This document shows, one piece after another, positions 21,914 through 31,774 of a DNA stretch of 64,000 bases. The stretch spans positions 1 through 64,000 of the forward strand of contig JAPHQV010000025.1 in NCBI GenBank assembly GCA_026197075.1, in the 5' to 3' direction. The position numbers and the translations under genes were made by a program. The notes beneath the pieces are model-generated. The model was not told the origin of the DNA, searched no databases, and saw nothing but the letters and a program-made list of their open reading frames with translations. The stretch comes from Gammaproteobacteria bacterium (GTDB lineage: Bacteria; Pseudomonadota; Gammaproteobacteria; DSM-19610). The stretch's first letter is position 1; each line of letters starts with the position of its first letter.

Positions 21914-22097
21914 CTAGCCTGGACGATTCATGAGCTGCCGTAGCGAGGGCGTCGAGATGCCTGGAAAGAGCGCGTGGCGCGGACCGGAAGGCGCGCAGGC
22001 ATACTCGACAGTATGTCGAGCACCTGGAGGGAGCACGCGCGCGCTTTCCAGGTATATCGGCGGCCGCAGTAGGTCGTTCATGAATCGTCCAGGCTAG
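21914..22097. repeat. 184-bp palindromic element with perfect 20-bp terminal arms
   Basis: CTAGCCTGGACGATTCATGA (21914-21933) is perfectly inverted at 22078-22097. The inside is also arranged symmetrically: GCCTGGAAAGAGCGCG near 21960 is mirrored imperfectly by GCGCGCTTTCCAGG near 22045, and a hairpin ACTCGACA/TGTCGAG sits at the centre. No reading frame is seen. It looks like a MITE or a large compound REP, inserted between rubredoxin and the reductase gene. Confidence 0.85.
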
Positions 22098-22148
22098 ATG
22101 TCTCCGGGGGCGTACTCGCCCCCGCCTTTTTCCCGACTGGAGCCCACC

Positions 22149-23321
22149 ATGGACCCCCTAGTGATCATTGGCACCGGCCTGGCCGGCTACAGCCTGGCCA
22201 AGGAACTGCGCAAGCTGGACGCAGAACGACCCCTGGTGCTGCTCAGCGCCGACGACGGACGCTTCTATTCCAAGCCGCTGCTGTCCAACGCCCTGGCCAA
22301 GGGCAAGGAGGCCGACGCGCTGGCCACCGCCAGTGCCGCAGAGATGGCGGAGCAGCTGCAGGCCGAAATCCGCAGCCATTGCCCGGTTCAGGCCCTCCAC
22401 CCCGCCCACCGCGAAGTGGAGCTGGCAGACGGCGAGCGCCTCGCCTACGACCGACTGGTGCTGGCCCTGGGGGCCGACCCCATCCGCATCCCTTTCGCGG
22501 GTGATGGCGCCGATGAGGTGCTGTCGGTGAACGATCTCGCCGACTACGCCCGTTTCCGGGCACGACTGGAAGGCGCCCGGAAGGTGATGATCCTCGGTGC
22601 CGGCCTGATCGGCTGCGAGTTCGCCAACGATCTCTGCCAGGCCGGCTACCGGGTGGCGGTGGCCGACCTGGCCGACCAGCCCCTGGGGCGCCTGCTGCCC
22701 CCGGAATCCGGTGCCGCCCTGCGCGATGCCCTGGCGAAGGCCAGGGTGGAGTGGCACTTGGGCACCGGCGCCACACGCATCGACCGGGCCGGCGACGGCT
22801 ACCGCGCCACCCTCGCCAACGGCGAGACCGTGGAGGCGGATCGGGTGCTGTCGGCCATCGGCCTGCGGCCGCGTACCACCCTGGCCCGGGACGCGGGGCT
22901 CAAGGTGGAACGGGGCATCGTCACGGACCGGCTGCTACGCAGTTCCGATCCCCATATCCACGCCCTCGGCGATTGCCTGGAGGTGGAAGGCCTGGTGCTG
23001 CCCTACGTGATGCCCATCATGAACGGGGCCCGCGCCCTGGCCCGGACCCTGACCGGGACGCCCACGGAGCTGGTGTACCCGGCCATGCCCGTGGTGGTGA
23101 AGACCCCGGCCCACCCGGTGGTGGTGTCACCGCCGCCCATGGGAAGTGAGGGAAACTGGCGCACGGAGGTGGATGCCGAAGGCACGGCAGGGTTCTTCGA
23201 GTCAGCGGACGGCGCGCTGCTGGGCTTTGCCCTGACCGGGTCGCGGGTGGCCGAGAAGCAGGCCCTGACCAAACGGCTGCCCGCGGTGCTGGCGGCGTCC
23301 GGGCGGGCGGACGCGGCCTAG
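22149..23321 (+). CDS. FAD/NAD(P)-dependent rubredoxin reductase
   Basis: 390 residues. An FAD-binding Rossmann motif starts the protein (PLVIIGTGLAGYSLAKELRKLD). A second NAD-binding motif, VMILGAGLIGCEFANDLCQAGY, lies near residue 155, and the FAD-contacting IHALGDCLEVEGLVLPYVMPIMNGA near 290. The fold and length match NADH:rubredoxin reductases of the Pseudomonas/Acinetobacter type. Context with rubredoxin and rubrerythrin makes electron supply to rubredoxin the likely role. The ATG at 22149 (TGGAG upstream) was chosen; an in-frame ATG at 22098 lies at the edge of the palindromic element. Confidence 0.85.
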   Translation: MDPLVIIGTGLAGYSLAKELRKLDAERPLVLLSADDGRFYSKPLLSNALAKGKEADALATASAAEMAEQLQAEIRSHCPVQALHPAHREVELADGERLAYDRLVLALGADPIRIPFAGDGADEVLSVNDLADYARFRARLEGARKVMILGAGLIGCEFANDLCQAGYRVAVADLADQPLGRLLPPESGAALRDALAKARVEWHLGTGATRIDRAGDGYRATLANGETVEADRVLSAIGLRPRTTLARDAGLKVERGIVTDRLLRSSDPHIHALGDCLEVEGLVLPYVMPIMNGARALARTLTGTPTELVYPAMPVVVKTPAHPVVVSPPPMGSEGNWRTEVDAEGTAGFFESADGALLGFALTGSRVAEKQALTKRLPAVLAASGRADAA

Positions 23322-23334
23322 CCGCGCCTGGTAG

Positions 23335-23352
23335 GTCGGGCTTCAGCCCGAC
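23335..23352. repeat. GTCGGGCTTCAGCCCGAC palindrome
   Basis: A perfect 18-base palindrome just after the rubredoxin reductase stop. Related copies are at 56825-56843 and 60173-60190. It may also act as a terminator stem but has no T run on the plus strand. Confidence 0.7.
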
Positions 23353-23359
23353 AATGCCC

Positions 23360-23407
23360 AAAAAAAAGCCCCACCTTGTGGGTGGGGCGAAAAACGCTTT
23401 TCAGCGT
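23360..23407 (-). terminator. Two tandem intrinsic terminators (minus strand)
   Basis: On the minus strand, ACGCT-GAAA-AGCGT (23407-23394) followed by TTTTT comes first. Then GCCCCACC-CACAA-GGTGGGGC (23388-23368) is followed by eight T (23367-23360). The second is a strong rho-independent terminator. The nearest minus-strand gene ends 343 bases upstream at 23750. Confidence 0.8.
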
Positions 23408-23572
23408 CGGAGGAGTCGTTGACACTACACCTTGCACAGGAATTTCGATTTCGGGATGCGCCCGGGAACTGGCGGGGACATTCCGAAGCCGACTCCATGC
23501 AGAGGTTATCGGCCATCCTTCTCGTAACTGTAGCGCACCTGCGCCGATCCTTTTCCTCCCTGTTATCCAGTA
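23360..23572 (-). ncRNA. Candidate small RNA ending at the tandem terminators
   Basis: A possible promoter reads on the minus strand: TTTACA (23608-23603), 18-base spacer, TCTATT (23584-23579). It would give a transcript of about 210 bases ending at the tandem terminators. No convincing reading frame lies in it and I do not recognise a known RNA family. The alternative is a long 3' UTR of the 23750-24307 gene. Confidence 0.35.
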
Positions 23573-23749
23573 AGAGCAAATAGAGTGCCAGTTTATTCCA
23601 TTTGTAAACTACCTCATTGAAACCAGATAGTTAGCGTATCCCCGCCCTGACCTCACGCGGCAGGATCCGGAGCAAAAATGCACGGTAGCCGGATATCTGG
23701 CGCAATTTGCACCAGAAAGCGTCAGTTCCCGTCAGTAAATGGCCGGTCT

Positions 23750-24307
23750 TCAATCCAGGGTATCCAGGTGGGAACCCTCGGTACCCCGGGGCCGCGGTTC
23801 ACCGGGCCCCCGCAGCCGCCGGATCACGGCGGCCTCCCGCAGCAGGCTTGCCAGATCCTGGGGGCTGGCGGGCAGGGCATGCCAGGTCAGATCGCGCAGG
23901 ACCGCGTGGCGCTTGAGCACCTGGAAATAGGCCTCGGGATTCAAGAGACTCGAGGCCAGGGCGAAACCGGCATCGAGGCGCGCCAGGGCCCCCTGGCGCC
24001 GCACGGCCGCCAGCAATTGACCATGGACCAGCAATACCAGGGCGCGAGCAGACGGGTCGTCGGCCACGGCCAGCAGGTTCTCGACCTCGGCCGCCACCTC
24101 CCGGCCCCGCCAGAAACGGGCGATCAGCCACTGCAACCGGCAACGCAGGGGCGGGCCGCCCGGGAAACGCCGGTGCAGGCATTCCCGTGCCTGCCGGTCC
24201 AGTGCTTCAGCCTGCGCCTGTGTCATGGGCTGCCCGTACCAGCCGGCCAGTGGCAGCTCCGACTCCGGCCAGTGGGCGATATCGATGATGAAGGCATCCG
24301 CATCCAT
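23750..24307 (-). CDS. Conserved-looking hypothetical protein, unknown function
   Basis: 185 residues, not recognised. It starts MDADAFIIDIAHWPESELPL and is rich in Leu, Ala and Arg in the middle, probably all-helical (RLQWLIARFWRGREVAAEVENLLAVADD, then two further helices). There is no signal peptide or membrane segment. It is divergent from hemB with 132 bases between them. Codon use and GC resemble the neighbours, and the frame is full length without competing long frames with better signals, which supports a real gene. Confidence 0.55.
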   Translation of the reverse strand: MDADAFIIDIAHWPESELPLAGWYGQPMTQAQAEALDRQARECLHRRFPGGPPLRCRLQWLIARFWRGREVAAEVENLLAVADDPSARALVLLVHGQLLAAVRRQGALARLDAGFALASSLLNPEAYFQVLKRHAVLRDLTWHALPASPQDLASLLREAAVIRRLRGPGEPRPRGTEGSHLDTLD

Positions 24308-24424
24308 GCTGACATCCTATCCGGATGCGGCCGTTGTCAGCCATATCCCCAACGTACGCGGCATGCGGCGGCCGTGCCCTCAGCCGCCGGTTCGCGGTAC
24401 ACTCCGGCCCTGTTCGCAACGTAA

Positions 24425-25456
<1,032 letters not shown>

Positions 25457-25458
25457 GC

Positions 25459-25540
25459 GGGGACAGACCCCGGTTTCCCGTCCTTACTTACATTGGATTC
25501 CGGCATGCGTCGGAATGACGGGAAACCGGGGTCTGTCCCC
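25459..25540. repeat. 82-bp inverted repeat with perfect 24-bp arms
   Basis: The arms 25459-25482 and 25517-25540 (starting GGGGACAGACCCCGG) match perfectly, in opposite orientation. A copy of the ATTCCGGC/GCCGGAAT-type repeat (25496-25519) lies between and partly overlaps the right arm. The GGGGACAGACCCC motif is a widespread extragenic palindrome, often linked to RAYT-type transposases. It could double as the hemB terminator. Confidence 0.85.
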
Positions 25541-25594
25541 TTTTCCCCCTTTTTCATTACAATCCCGTTACACATCCCAGGTACAAGGATCCCC

Positions 25595-26272
25595 ATGCCC
25601 CGCACCACGATCACCAGCCTGTTCGGTACCTCGCCGGTCAAACCCCTGCAGCAGCACATGGAAGCGGTGCAGATCTGCGTCAATGAACTGGTCCCCTTCA
25701 TCGAAGCGGTGCTGGAGAAGGATTGGGACCGCGCCCGGGAGCAGCAGGGCCGTATCTCCCGCCTGGAGCAACAGGCCGATACCCTGAAGCGGGAATTGCG
25801 CCTGAACCTGCCGCGCAGCCTGTTCATGCCGGTATCACGCCGCGATCTGCTGGAAGTGCTGCGCATGCAGGACTACATCGCCAACACCGCCAAGGACGTG
25901 GCCGGCCTCATGCTCGGCCGCAGGATGGAGATCCCAGAGCATATCGGCGCGGATTTCCTGGGCTTCGTGAAGCGCGGCATCGACGCCTCCCGACAGGCCC
26001 AGACCGCCATCAACGAACTCGATGAACTGGTGGAGACCGGCTTCCACGGCAACGAGGTCAAGCTGGTGGAGTCCATGATCAAGACCCTGGACGAGATCGA
26101 GGGCGATGCCGACGAAATCGAGGTGCGCATTCGTGCCGGGCTGCTCAGTGTCGAGAAGTCGCTGCACCCGGTGGACGTGGTCTTCCTCTACAAGGTGATC
26201 GACACGGTGGGGAAACTGGCCGACTACGCACAGCGGGTCGGCAGCCGTCTCGAACTGATGCTGGCACGCTGA
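25595..26272 (+). CDS. DUF47/PhoU-like regulator of phosphate transport
   Basis: 225 residues from MPRTTITSLFGTSPVKPLQQH. Long helices give a PhoU-like bundle (MEAVQICVNELVPFIEAVLEKDW, RISRLEQQADTLKRELRLNLPRSLFMPVSRRDLLEVLRMQD, and late VVFLYKVIDTVGKLADYAQRVGSRLELMLAR). DUF47 proteins are regularly encoded next to Pit transporters and are thought to control them. The pit gene begins 10 bases downstream. The frame is open further upstream into the repeat, but the ATG at 25595 fits the family. Confidence 0.9.
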   Translation: MPRTTITSLFGTSPVKPLQQHMEAVQICVNELVPFIEAVLEKDWDRAREQQGRISRLEQQADTLKRELRLNLPRSLFMPVSRRDLLEVLRMQDYIANTAKDVAGLMLGRRMEIPEHIGADFLGFVKRGIDASRQAQTAINELDELVETGFHGNEVKLVESMIKTLDEIEGDADEIEVRIRAGLLSVEKSLHPVDVVFLYKVIDTVGKLADYAQRVGSRLELMLAR

Positions 26273-26282
26273 GGGGGTCGGC

Positions 26283-27539
26283 ATGGAATTCGAATACGGC
26301 ATGATCCTCATCACGCTGGCCGTGATCTTCGGCCTGTTCATGGCCTGGGGCGTGGGCGCCAACGATGTCGCCAATGCCATGGGCACCTCGGTAGGCTCCG
26401 GGGCCGTCACCATCCGCCAGGCCGTCATCATCGCGGCCATCTTCGAGTTCGCCGGCGCCTACCTGGCCGGCGGCCAGGTCACCCAGACCATTCGCAGCGG
26501 CATGATCGACACCGGGGTGCTGTCCCAGACTCCCGAGCTGCTCGTCTATGGCATGCTGGCCTCCCTGCTGGCGGCGGGTATCTGGCTGCTGGTGGCCTCG
26601 CATCACGGCTGGCCGGTCTCCACCACCCATACCATCGTCGGCGCCATCGTCGGCTTCGGCGCCGTGGGCATCGGCCTGGGCGCGGTGCAGTGGAACAAGG
26701 TGGGCACCATCGCCATGAGCTGGGTGATCTCGCCGGCCCTGGCCGGCATCATCTCCTACTGGCTGTTCGTCAGCGTGCAGCGGCTGATCCTCAACGCGGA
26801 CCAGCCACTGGAGGCCGCCAAGCGCTATGTGCCCTACTACATGTTCCTGGTGGGCTTCATCATCTCCCTGGTGACCCTGTTCAAGGGCCTCAAGCATGTG
26901 GGCCTGGAACTGCAGGCCCACGAGAGCTATCTCCTGGCCTTCGCCATCGGCGTGGCCACCATGTTGCTGGGACGGGTCTTCATCCGCCGCCTGCGCTTCG
27001 ACCCCAGTGCCGACCGCGACTTCCATTTCACCAACGTGGAAAAGGTGTTCGCGGTGCTGATGATGGTGACCGCCTGCGCCATGGCCTTCGCCCACGGCTC
27101 CAACGACGTGGCCAACGCCATCGGACCCTTGGCGGCAGTGGTCAGCATCGTCCAAACCGGTGAGGTGGCCAGCAAGAGCGCCATCCCCCCCTGGATCCTG
27201 CTGCTGGGCGCCGTGGGTATCGTGGTGGGGCTGATCACCTTCGGCCGCAAGGTCATCGCCACCATCGGCAGCAACATCACCGCCCTGACCCCGAGCCGTG
27301 GCTTCGCCGCCACCCTGGCCGCCGCCACCACCGTGGTGCTGGCCTCGGGCACCGGCCTGCCCGTGTCCACCACCCACACCCTGGTGGGCGGCGTGCTCGG
27401 GGTAGGCCTGGCACGCGGCATCGCGGCCCTGGACCTGAACGTGGTACGCACCATCTTCCTGTCCTGGATCGTGACCCTGCCCGCCGGCGCACTCATGTCC
27501 ATTTTCTTCTTCTACATCCTCATGGCCATCTTCGGCTGA
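26283..27539 (+). CDS. pit: Pit-type low-affinity inorganic phosphate transporter
   Basis: 418 residues, about ten membrane segments. The two family repeats are plain: GVGANDVANAMGTSVGSGAVTIRQA near the N-terminus and FAHGSNDVANAIGPLAAV in the second half, with further copies GWPVSTTHTIVGAIVG and GLPVSTTHTLVGGVLGVG. It imports metal-phosphate with protons. It is co-transcribed with the DUF47 gene and followed three bases later by aroE. Confidence 0.95.
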   Translation: MEFEYGMILITLAVIFGLFMAWGVGANDVANAMGTSVGSGAVTIRQAVIIAAIFEFAGAYLAGGQVTQTIRSGMIDTGVLSQTPELLVYGMLASLLAAGIWLLVASHHGWPVSTTHTIVGAIVGFGAVGIGLGAVQWNKVGTIAMSWVISPALAGIISYWLFVSVQRLILNADQPLEAAKRYVPYYMFLVGFIISLVTLFKGLKHVGLELQAHESYLLAFAIGVATMLLGRVFIRRLRFDPSADRDFHFTNVEKVFAVLMMVTACAMAFAHGSNDVANAIGPLAAVVSIVQTGEVASKSAIPPWILLLGAVGIVVGLITFGRKVIATIGSNITALTPSRGFAATLAAATTVVLASGTGLPVSTTHTLVGGVLGVGLARGIAALDLNVVRTIFLSWIVTLPAGALMSIFFFYILMAIFG

Positions 27540-27542
27540 GCC

Positions 27543-28367
27543 ATGACCGATCTCTACGCGGTCATGGGCAACCCCATCGCCCACAGCCTGTCGCCGCGCA
27601 TCCATGACTGGTTCGCGCAGCAGACTGGGCAGGACCTGCGTTACGAGGCGCGCCTGGTGGCAGTGGACGGCTTTGCCAACGCCGTCGCGGCGTTCCGGGA
27701 AGAGGGTGGCAAGGGGCTCAATATCACCGTGCCCTTCAAACAGGAAGCCTGGAAACTGGCCAACACGCGCAGCCCGCGCGCGCAACGGGCGGGCGCGGTG
27801 AACACCCTGGTGATCGGTGAAAATGACTCCCTGTATGGCGATACCACCGATGGCGTGGGCCTGTTGCGCGACCTCACCGTCAACCTGGGTCTGAACCTCG
27901 CCGGCATGGACATCCTGCTGCTGGGCGCCGGGGGCGCGGTGCGCGGGGTACTGGAACCCCTGCTGGCGCAGGGACCACGCCGTCTGTTGATCGCCAACCG
28001 TACGGCGGAGCGGGCCGCGACCCTGGCGGCGGACTATCGCACCCTGGGCGCGGTGGAAGGCTGTGGTTTCGATGACCTGGCCGGACAGGACTTCGACCTG
28101 GTGATCAATGGCACGGCGGCCGGCTTGCAGGACGAGGTGCCGGCGATACCCGGCACGGTGCTGAAAAGGGGGGGCTGCGGCTACGACATGATGTACGGCA
28201 CGGAGCCCACGGCCTTTGTGCGCTGGTGTCGGGAGCAGGGGGCCGGGCGGACCGCGGACGGCCTCGGCATGCTGGTGGAGCAGGCCGCGGAGTCCTTCTT
28301 TCTATGGCGCGGGGTGCGCCCCGGAACCGTGCCGGTGATTGCCCGTCTACGCGGCGACGGTGTGTAG
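27543..28367 (+). CDS. aroE: Shikimate dehydrogenase
   Basis: 274 residues. The N-terminal substrate domain reads YAVMGNPIAHSLSPRIHDWFA, then GLNITVPFKQEAW with the catalytic Lys, and GDTTDGVGLLRDL. The NADP domain has LLLGAGGAVRGVL, LLIANRT and, late, CGYDMMYGTEPTAF and GLGMLVEQAAESFFLWRG. It reduces 3-dehydroshikimate in aromatic amino acid synthesis. Its last 21 bases overlap the convergent RRM protein gene. Confidence 0.96.
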   Translation: MTDLYAVMGNPIAHSLSPRIHDWFAQQTGQDLRYEARLVAVDGFANAVAAFREEGGKGLNITVPFKQEAWKLANTRSPRAQRAGAVNTLVIGENDSLYGDTTDGVGLLRDLTVNLGLNLAGMDILLLGAGGAVRGVLEPLLAQGPRRLLIANRTAERAATLAADYRTLGAVEGCGFDDLAGQDFDLVINGTAAGLQDEVPAIPGTVLKRGGCGYDMMYGTEPTAFVRWCREQGAGRTADGLGMLVEQAAESFFLWRGVRPGTVPVIARLRGDGV

Positions 28368-28715
28368 GATCGACTCCGGATGGCTCAGCATGGAGCGTCG
28401 CTCGTCCTGGCGACGTTCCTCGCCTGGCCAGTCCAACTGGCGCCAGTCGAGCCGGCGACGCTCATTGCCGGCGACACGCGACTGATATTCCCGCGCCACC
28501 AGCCGGGCGTCCAGGAAGCGCTTGCCCGCCAGTCGACCTACCAGCTTCTGGGCCTGTTTGGCGTCCGAGGTCTTCAACAGGGCGAAACGGACCAGCTCAC
28601 CTTCGCGTGTTTTCTTCTTGATGATGCGCAGGTGCGCACCGGTCGGCAGTCGCGCCAGTCCACACAGGTCCGACTCGGTGGCCAGCGGGGGCAGATTTCC
28701 GATGAATATGACCAT
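28347..28715 (-). CDS. RRM-fold RNA-binding protein
   Basis: 122 residues. It begins MVIFIGNLPPLATESDLCGL, a classical RNP2 strand and helix, followed by LRIIKKKTREGELVRFALLKTSDAKQAQKLVGRLAGKRFLDARLVAREY, which fits strands 2-4 of an RRM. RNP1 is poorly conserved (GELVRFALL), so RNA affinity may be modest. The C-terminal 40 residues are charged and probably disordered (ERRRLDWRQLDWPGEERRQDERR). It is convergent with aroE. TATACT at 28755-28750 on the minus strand may be its -10. Confidence 0.7.
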   Translation of the reverse strand: MVIFIGNLPPLATESDLCGLARLPTGAHLRIIKKKTREGELVRFALLKTSDAKQAQKLVGRLAGKRFLDARLVAREYQSRVAGNERRRLDWRQLDWPGEERRQDERRSMLSHPESILHTVAA

Positions 28716-28809
28716 GGCGGCATACCTGTTTGGTTGGTGGTTCGGAAAAAGTATACTCCAGAATCCACCAGACTACCGAACAGCGCATAACTACATGATT
28801 ATATGAATT

Positions 28810-29352
28810 TTATTCCGGGCTTTCCCGACTGGCATGGCGCCTGGCCAGGGCCACGTAATAGTTGGCGGAATAGTCCAGGTACTGCTGTTCGCGCGCCGAG
28901 AGCGGGCGTACCCGCCGCGCGGGGGATCCCAGCCACAGATACCCGCCTTCCAGCACCTTCCCCGGGGATACCAGCGTGCCGGCACCGACCATGGCGCCGC
29001 GGCACACCCGTGCACCATCCATGACGATGGCGCCCATGCCGATCAGGCAGCGATCCTCCAGGATGCAACCGTGCAGGATGACCCGGTGGCCCACGGTCAC
29101 GTCGTTACCCACCTGCAGGGCGAAACCACCAGGCGCATGCTCGCCGTCATGGGTGACATGCAGCACCGAGCCATCCTGGATATTGCTGCGCGCGCCGATG
29201 CGGATGCGATGGATATCCCCGCGCGCGACCGTCATGGGCCAGAGGGAACTGTCGGCGCCGATGTCCACGTCTCCCAGCACCAGGGCGCTGTCCGCCACAT
29301 AGGCCGTGGGGTGAAGCCGGGGCATCCGCCCCTCGAAGGTCTGCACGGTCAT
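28810..29352 (-). CDS. Gamma-class carbonic anhydrase family protein (YrdA-like hexapeptide protein)
   Basis: 180 residues with left-handed beta-helix hexapeptide repeats (VADSALVLGDVDIGADSSLWPMTVARGD). The metal-ligand histidines are present in VLHVTHDG and VGHRVILHGC. Family members bind zinc or iron at trimer interfaces; many, like YrdA, have no proven anhydrase activity. The C-terminal helix (REQQYLDYSANYYVALARRH) is typical. It lies downstream of the Usp and SulP genes on the same strand, 87 bases after Usp. A bicarbonate-related role with SulP is possible. Confidence 0.88.
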   Translation of the reverse strand: MTVQTFEGRMPRLHPTAYVADSALVLGDVDIGADSSLWPMTVARGDIHRIRIGARSNIQDGSVLHVTHDGEHAPGGFALQVGNDVTVGHRVILHGCILEDRCLIGMGAIVMDGARVCRGAMVGAGTLVSPGKVLEGGYLWLGSPARRVRPLSAREQQYLDYSANYYVALARRHASRESPE

Positions 29353-29439
29353 GGCCGCTCTTCCTCCCGAATGAATGAGAACATCCAGATCCAGGCACCC
29401 GCCTGGAGGTTTCCCGCCGTGACGGACCGCAAACCGCGC

Positions 29440-30282
29440 TCAGCGCAATAGCAATACCGGCACCGAGGCGTTACGAATCACGTTGGTGGTGGTACTGCCC
29501 ACCAGGAAACGACGGATCACCGAGTGGCCGTAGGCGCCCATGATGAGCAGGTCGATGTCCTGTTCCTGGCGATAGCCGCACAACACCCGCTCCACCTCGC
29601 CCTGGCGCAGCACTGCGGGGGCCTCGAAGCCGGCGGTCTCCAGGGTGCCGCGTGCCCAATCCAGCTGGGCACGGGATTCCTCGTTGTCACTGCCCACCAT
29701 CACCAGGTGGCAGGGCAGACCGCGAAACAAGGGACTGCCAGCCACCATTTCCACGCCCTTGCGGGTGGTGGCACTGCCGTCGAAGGCCAGCATCACCCGC
29801 GTCGGTGGCCGGTATTCATGTGTGGTGACCAGGATGGGCCGGTGCAGGGTGCGCACCACGTTCTCCAGGCGACTGCCGATGTGCTCGCCGAGGTTTTCAT
29901 CGTGCTTGCCCATGACCAGCAGTCGGGTCTCGGGTTCCAGTTCCTCGAGGGTCTCCACCAGGTTGCCGTGCCGCTGCAGTACCGTGGAATCACCGACCCC
30001 ATCGGCCACGGCCCTTTCCCGGGCGGCCTCCAGCAACAGGCGGCCCTGCTCCAGGGCCAAACGGCCGCGCTGTTCATCCAGGGTGGCGAGTTCCTCCAGC
30101 AGCGCCTCGCGGCTGCCCATGCCGATATTGCCGCTCAGGTTACGCTCGATGGGGTATTCCGACTTGTCCAGCACATGCAGGAACAGCAGCGGCGCCTCCA
30201 GGCGCAGGCTGACCCAGGCGGCGTAGTCGCACACCGCCGGTGAGACGCCGGTGCCGTCGATACAGGCCAATACCTTGCTCAT
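29440..30282 (-). CDS. Tandem universal stress protein (two Usp domains)
   Basis: 280 residues from MSKVLACIDGTGVSPAVCDYAAWVS, with CAGGAG just upstream. The first Usp domain ends in TRLLVMGKHDENLGEHIGSRLENVVRTLHRPILVTT and the second in DLLIMGAYGHSVIRRFLVGSTTTNVIRNASVPVLLLR. The second keeps the G-2X-G-9X-G(S/T) nucleotide loop (GAYGHSVIRRFLVGST). It lies 13 bases after sulP, so the two share a transcript. Such Usp/SulP pairs suggest regulation of transport or a stress response, which is inference. Confidence 0.9.
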   Translation of the reverse strand: MSKVLACIDGTGVSPAVCDYAAWVSLRLEAPLLFLHVLDKSEYPIERNLSGNIGMGSREALLEELATLDEQRGRLALEQGRLLLEAARERAVADGVGDSTVLQRHGNLVETLEELEPETRLLVMGKHDENLGEHIGSRLENVVRTLHRPILVTTHEYRPPTRVMLAFDGSATTRKGVEMVAGSPLFRGLPCHLVMVGSDNEESRAQLDWARGTLETAGFEAPAVLRQGEVERVLCGYRQEQDIDLLIMGAYGHSVIRRFLVGSTTTNVIRNASVPVLLLR

Positions 30283-30295
30283 CTTGATTCTCCTG

Positions 30296-31774
30296 TCAGT
30301 GGTCGAGCAGCTTATCCACGGCATCCGGCTTGTCATGGATGCAGAAGCGATCGACGATGGTGGCACTGGCTTCATTGAGACCGACAATCTCCACCTGCGT
30401 GCCCTCGCGACGGAACTTTAGCACCACCTTGTCCAGGGCGCTGACGGCGGTGATATCCCAGAAGTGGGCCTGGCACAGGTCGATTACCACCCGGTCGATG
30501 GCCTCCTTGAAATCGAAGGCTGCCACGAACTGGTCCCCAGAGGCGAAGAATACCTGACCCACCACCCGGTAGGTACGCTCGTTGCCGTCCTCGCTCAGTG
30601 CCGATTTCACATACTGGAACTGGGCCACCTTGTTGGCGAAGAACAAAGCCGCCGTCAACACCCCCACGAACACGCCAAAGGCCAGGTTATGGGTCAGCAC
30701 CACCACCACCACGGTGCTGGCCATGACGATACTGGAGCTGGGCGGGTGCTTGCGCAGGTTGCGCAGCGACTCCCAGCTGAAGGTGCCGATGGCCACCATG
30801 ATCATCACCGCCACCAGGGCGGCCATGGGGATCCGACCTACCCAGTCGCCCAGGAACACCACCATCAGCAACAGGAACACCCCCGCCGACAGGGTCGACA
30901 GGCGCGTACGACCACCGGATTTCACGTTGATGATGGACTGGCCGATCATGGCGCAGCCGGCCATGCCGCCCACCAGGCCGGAGGCGATGTTGGCCATGCC
31001 CTGGCCCTTGCACTCGCGGTTCTTGTCGCTGCCGGTGTCGGTCAGGTCATCGATGATGGTGGCCGTCATCAGGGATTCCAGCAGGCCGACGATGGCCAGA
31101 GACAGGGAGTAGGGCAGGATGATGAACAGGGTCTCCAGGTTCAGCGGCACCTCGGGCCAGAGGAACACCGGCAGGGTATCGGGCAGCTCACCCATGTCGC
31201 CCACGGTGCGGATGTCCAGCTGCAGCACCATGGCGATGGCGGTCAGCACCACGATGGTCACCAGCGGCGAGGGCACCGCTTTGGTGATGTAGGGAAACAG
31301 GTAGATGATGCCGAGCCCGGCGGCGGTCATGGCATAGACGTGCCAGGTGACATTCGTCAGCTCCGGCAACTGGGCCAGGAAGATGAGGATCGCCAGGGCA
31401 TTCACGAAGCCGGTGACCACCGCACGCGATACGAAGCGCATCAGCGAGCCCAGTTGCAGGTAACCCGCGATGATCTGCAGCACCCCGGTCAGCAGGGTGG
31501 CCGCGAGCAGGTATTCGAGGCCATGGTCCTTCACCAGAGTGACCATGAGCAAGGCCATGGCGCCGGTGGCGGCGGAAATCATGCCGGGCCGTCCGCCGGT
31601 GAAGGAAATCACCACGGCGATGCAGAAGGAGGCATAGAGCCCCACCTTGGGATCGACGCCGGCGATAACGGAGAAGGCGATGGCCTCGGGGATCAGGGCC
31701 AGGGCCACCACGAGGCCGGCGAGCAGGTCGCCGCGGAGATTGGAGAACCAGTGGGTTCGAACGGAACGAATCAT
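30296..31774 (-). CDS. SulP family anion transporter with STAS domain
   Basis: 492 residues from [34 protein letters not shown]. About 10-12 membrane segments precede a C-terminal STAS domain ([43 protein letters not shown]). Core motifs include [34 protein letters not shown] and [25 protein letters not shown]. SulP proteins carry sulfate, bicarbonate or other anions; the sequence alone does not decide. The adjacent Usp and carbonic-anhydrase-like genes would fit bicarbonate. A GTG or ATG up to 13 codons upstream is also possible. Confidence 0.88.
   Translation of the reverse strand: MIRSVRTHWFSNLRGDLLAGLVVALALIPEAIAFSVIAGVDPKVGLYASFCIAVVISFTGGRPGMISAATGAMALLMVTLVKDHGLEYLLAATLLTGVLQIIAGYLQLGSLMRFVSRAVVTGFVNALAILIFLAQLPELTNVTWHVYAMTAAGLGIIYLFPYITKAVPSPLVTIVVLTAIAMVLQLDIRTVGDMGELPDTLPVFLWPEVPLNLETLFIILPYSLSLAIVGLLESLMTATIIDDLTDTGSDKNRECKGQGMANIASGLVGGMAGCAMIGQSIINVKSGGRTRLSTLSAGVFLLLMVVFLGDWVGRIPMAALVAVMIMVAIGTFSWESLRNLRKHPPSSSIVMASTVVVVVLTHNLAFGVFVGVLTAALFFANKVAQFQYVKSALSEDGNERTYRVVGQVFFASGDQFVAAFDFKEAIDRVVIDLCQAHFWDITAVSALDKVVLKFRREGTQVEIVGLNEASATIVDRFCIHDKPDAVDKLLDH

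Larger units (their letters stand above)
23322..23749. other. 428-bp gene-free stretch
   Basis: It holds the GTCGGGC palindrome (23335), the tandem terminators (23360-23407) and the candidate small RNA. 23580-23650 is AT-richer than its surroundings. Short open frames on both strands show no recognisable protein and no credible ribosome binding site. Confidence 0.6.

Noticed and set aside
23376-23573. Short plus-strand frame in the 23.4 kb gap
   Set aside because: It starts in the terminator stem, has no ribosome binding site and no recognisable product.
26145-27785. Open frame of 546 codons on the minus strand
   Set aside because: Antisense to DUF47, pit and aroE, whose products are unmistakable; composition is His/Gly/Gln-rich as in other shadow frames here.
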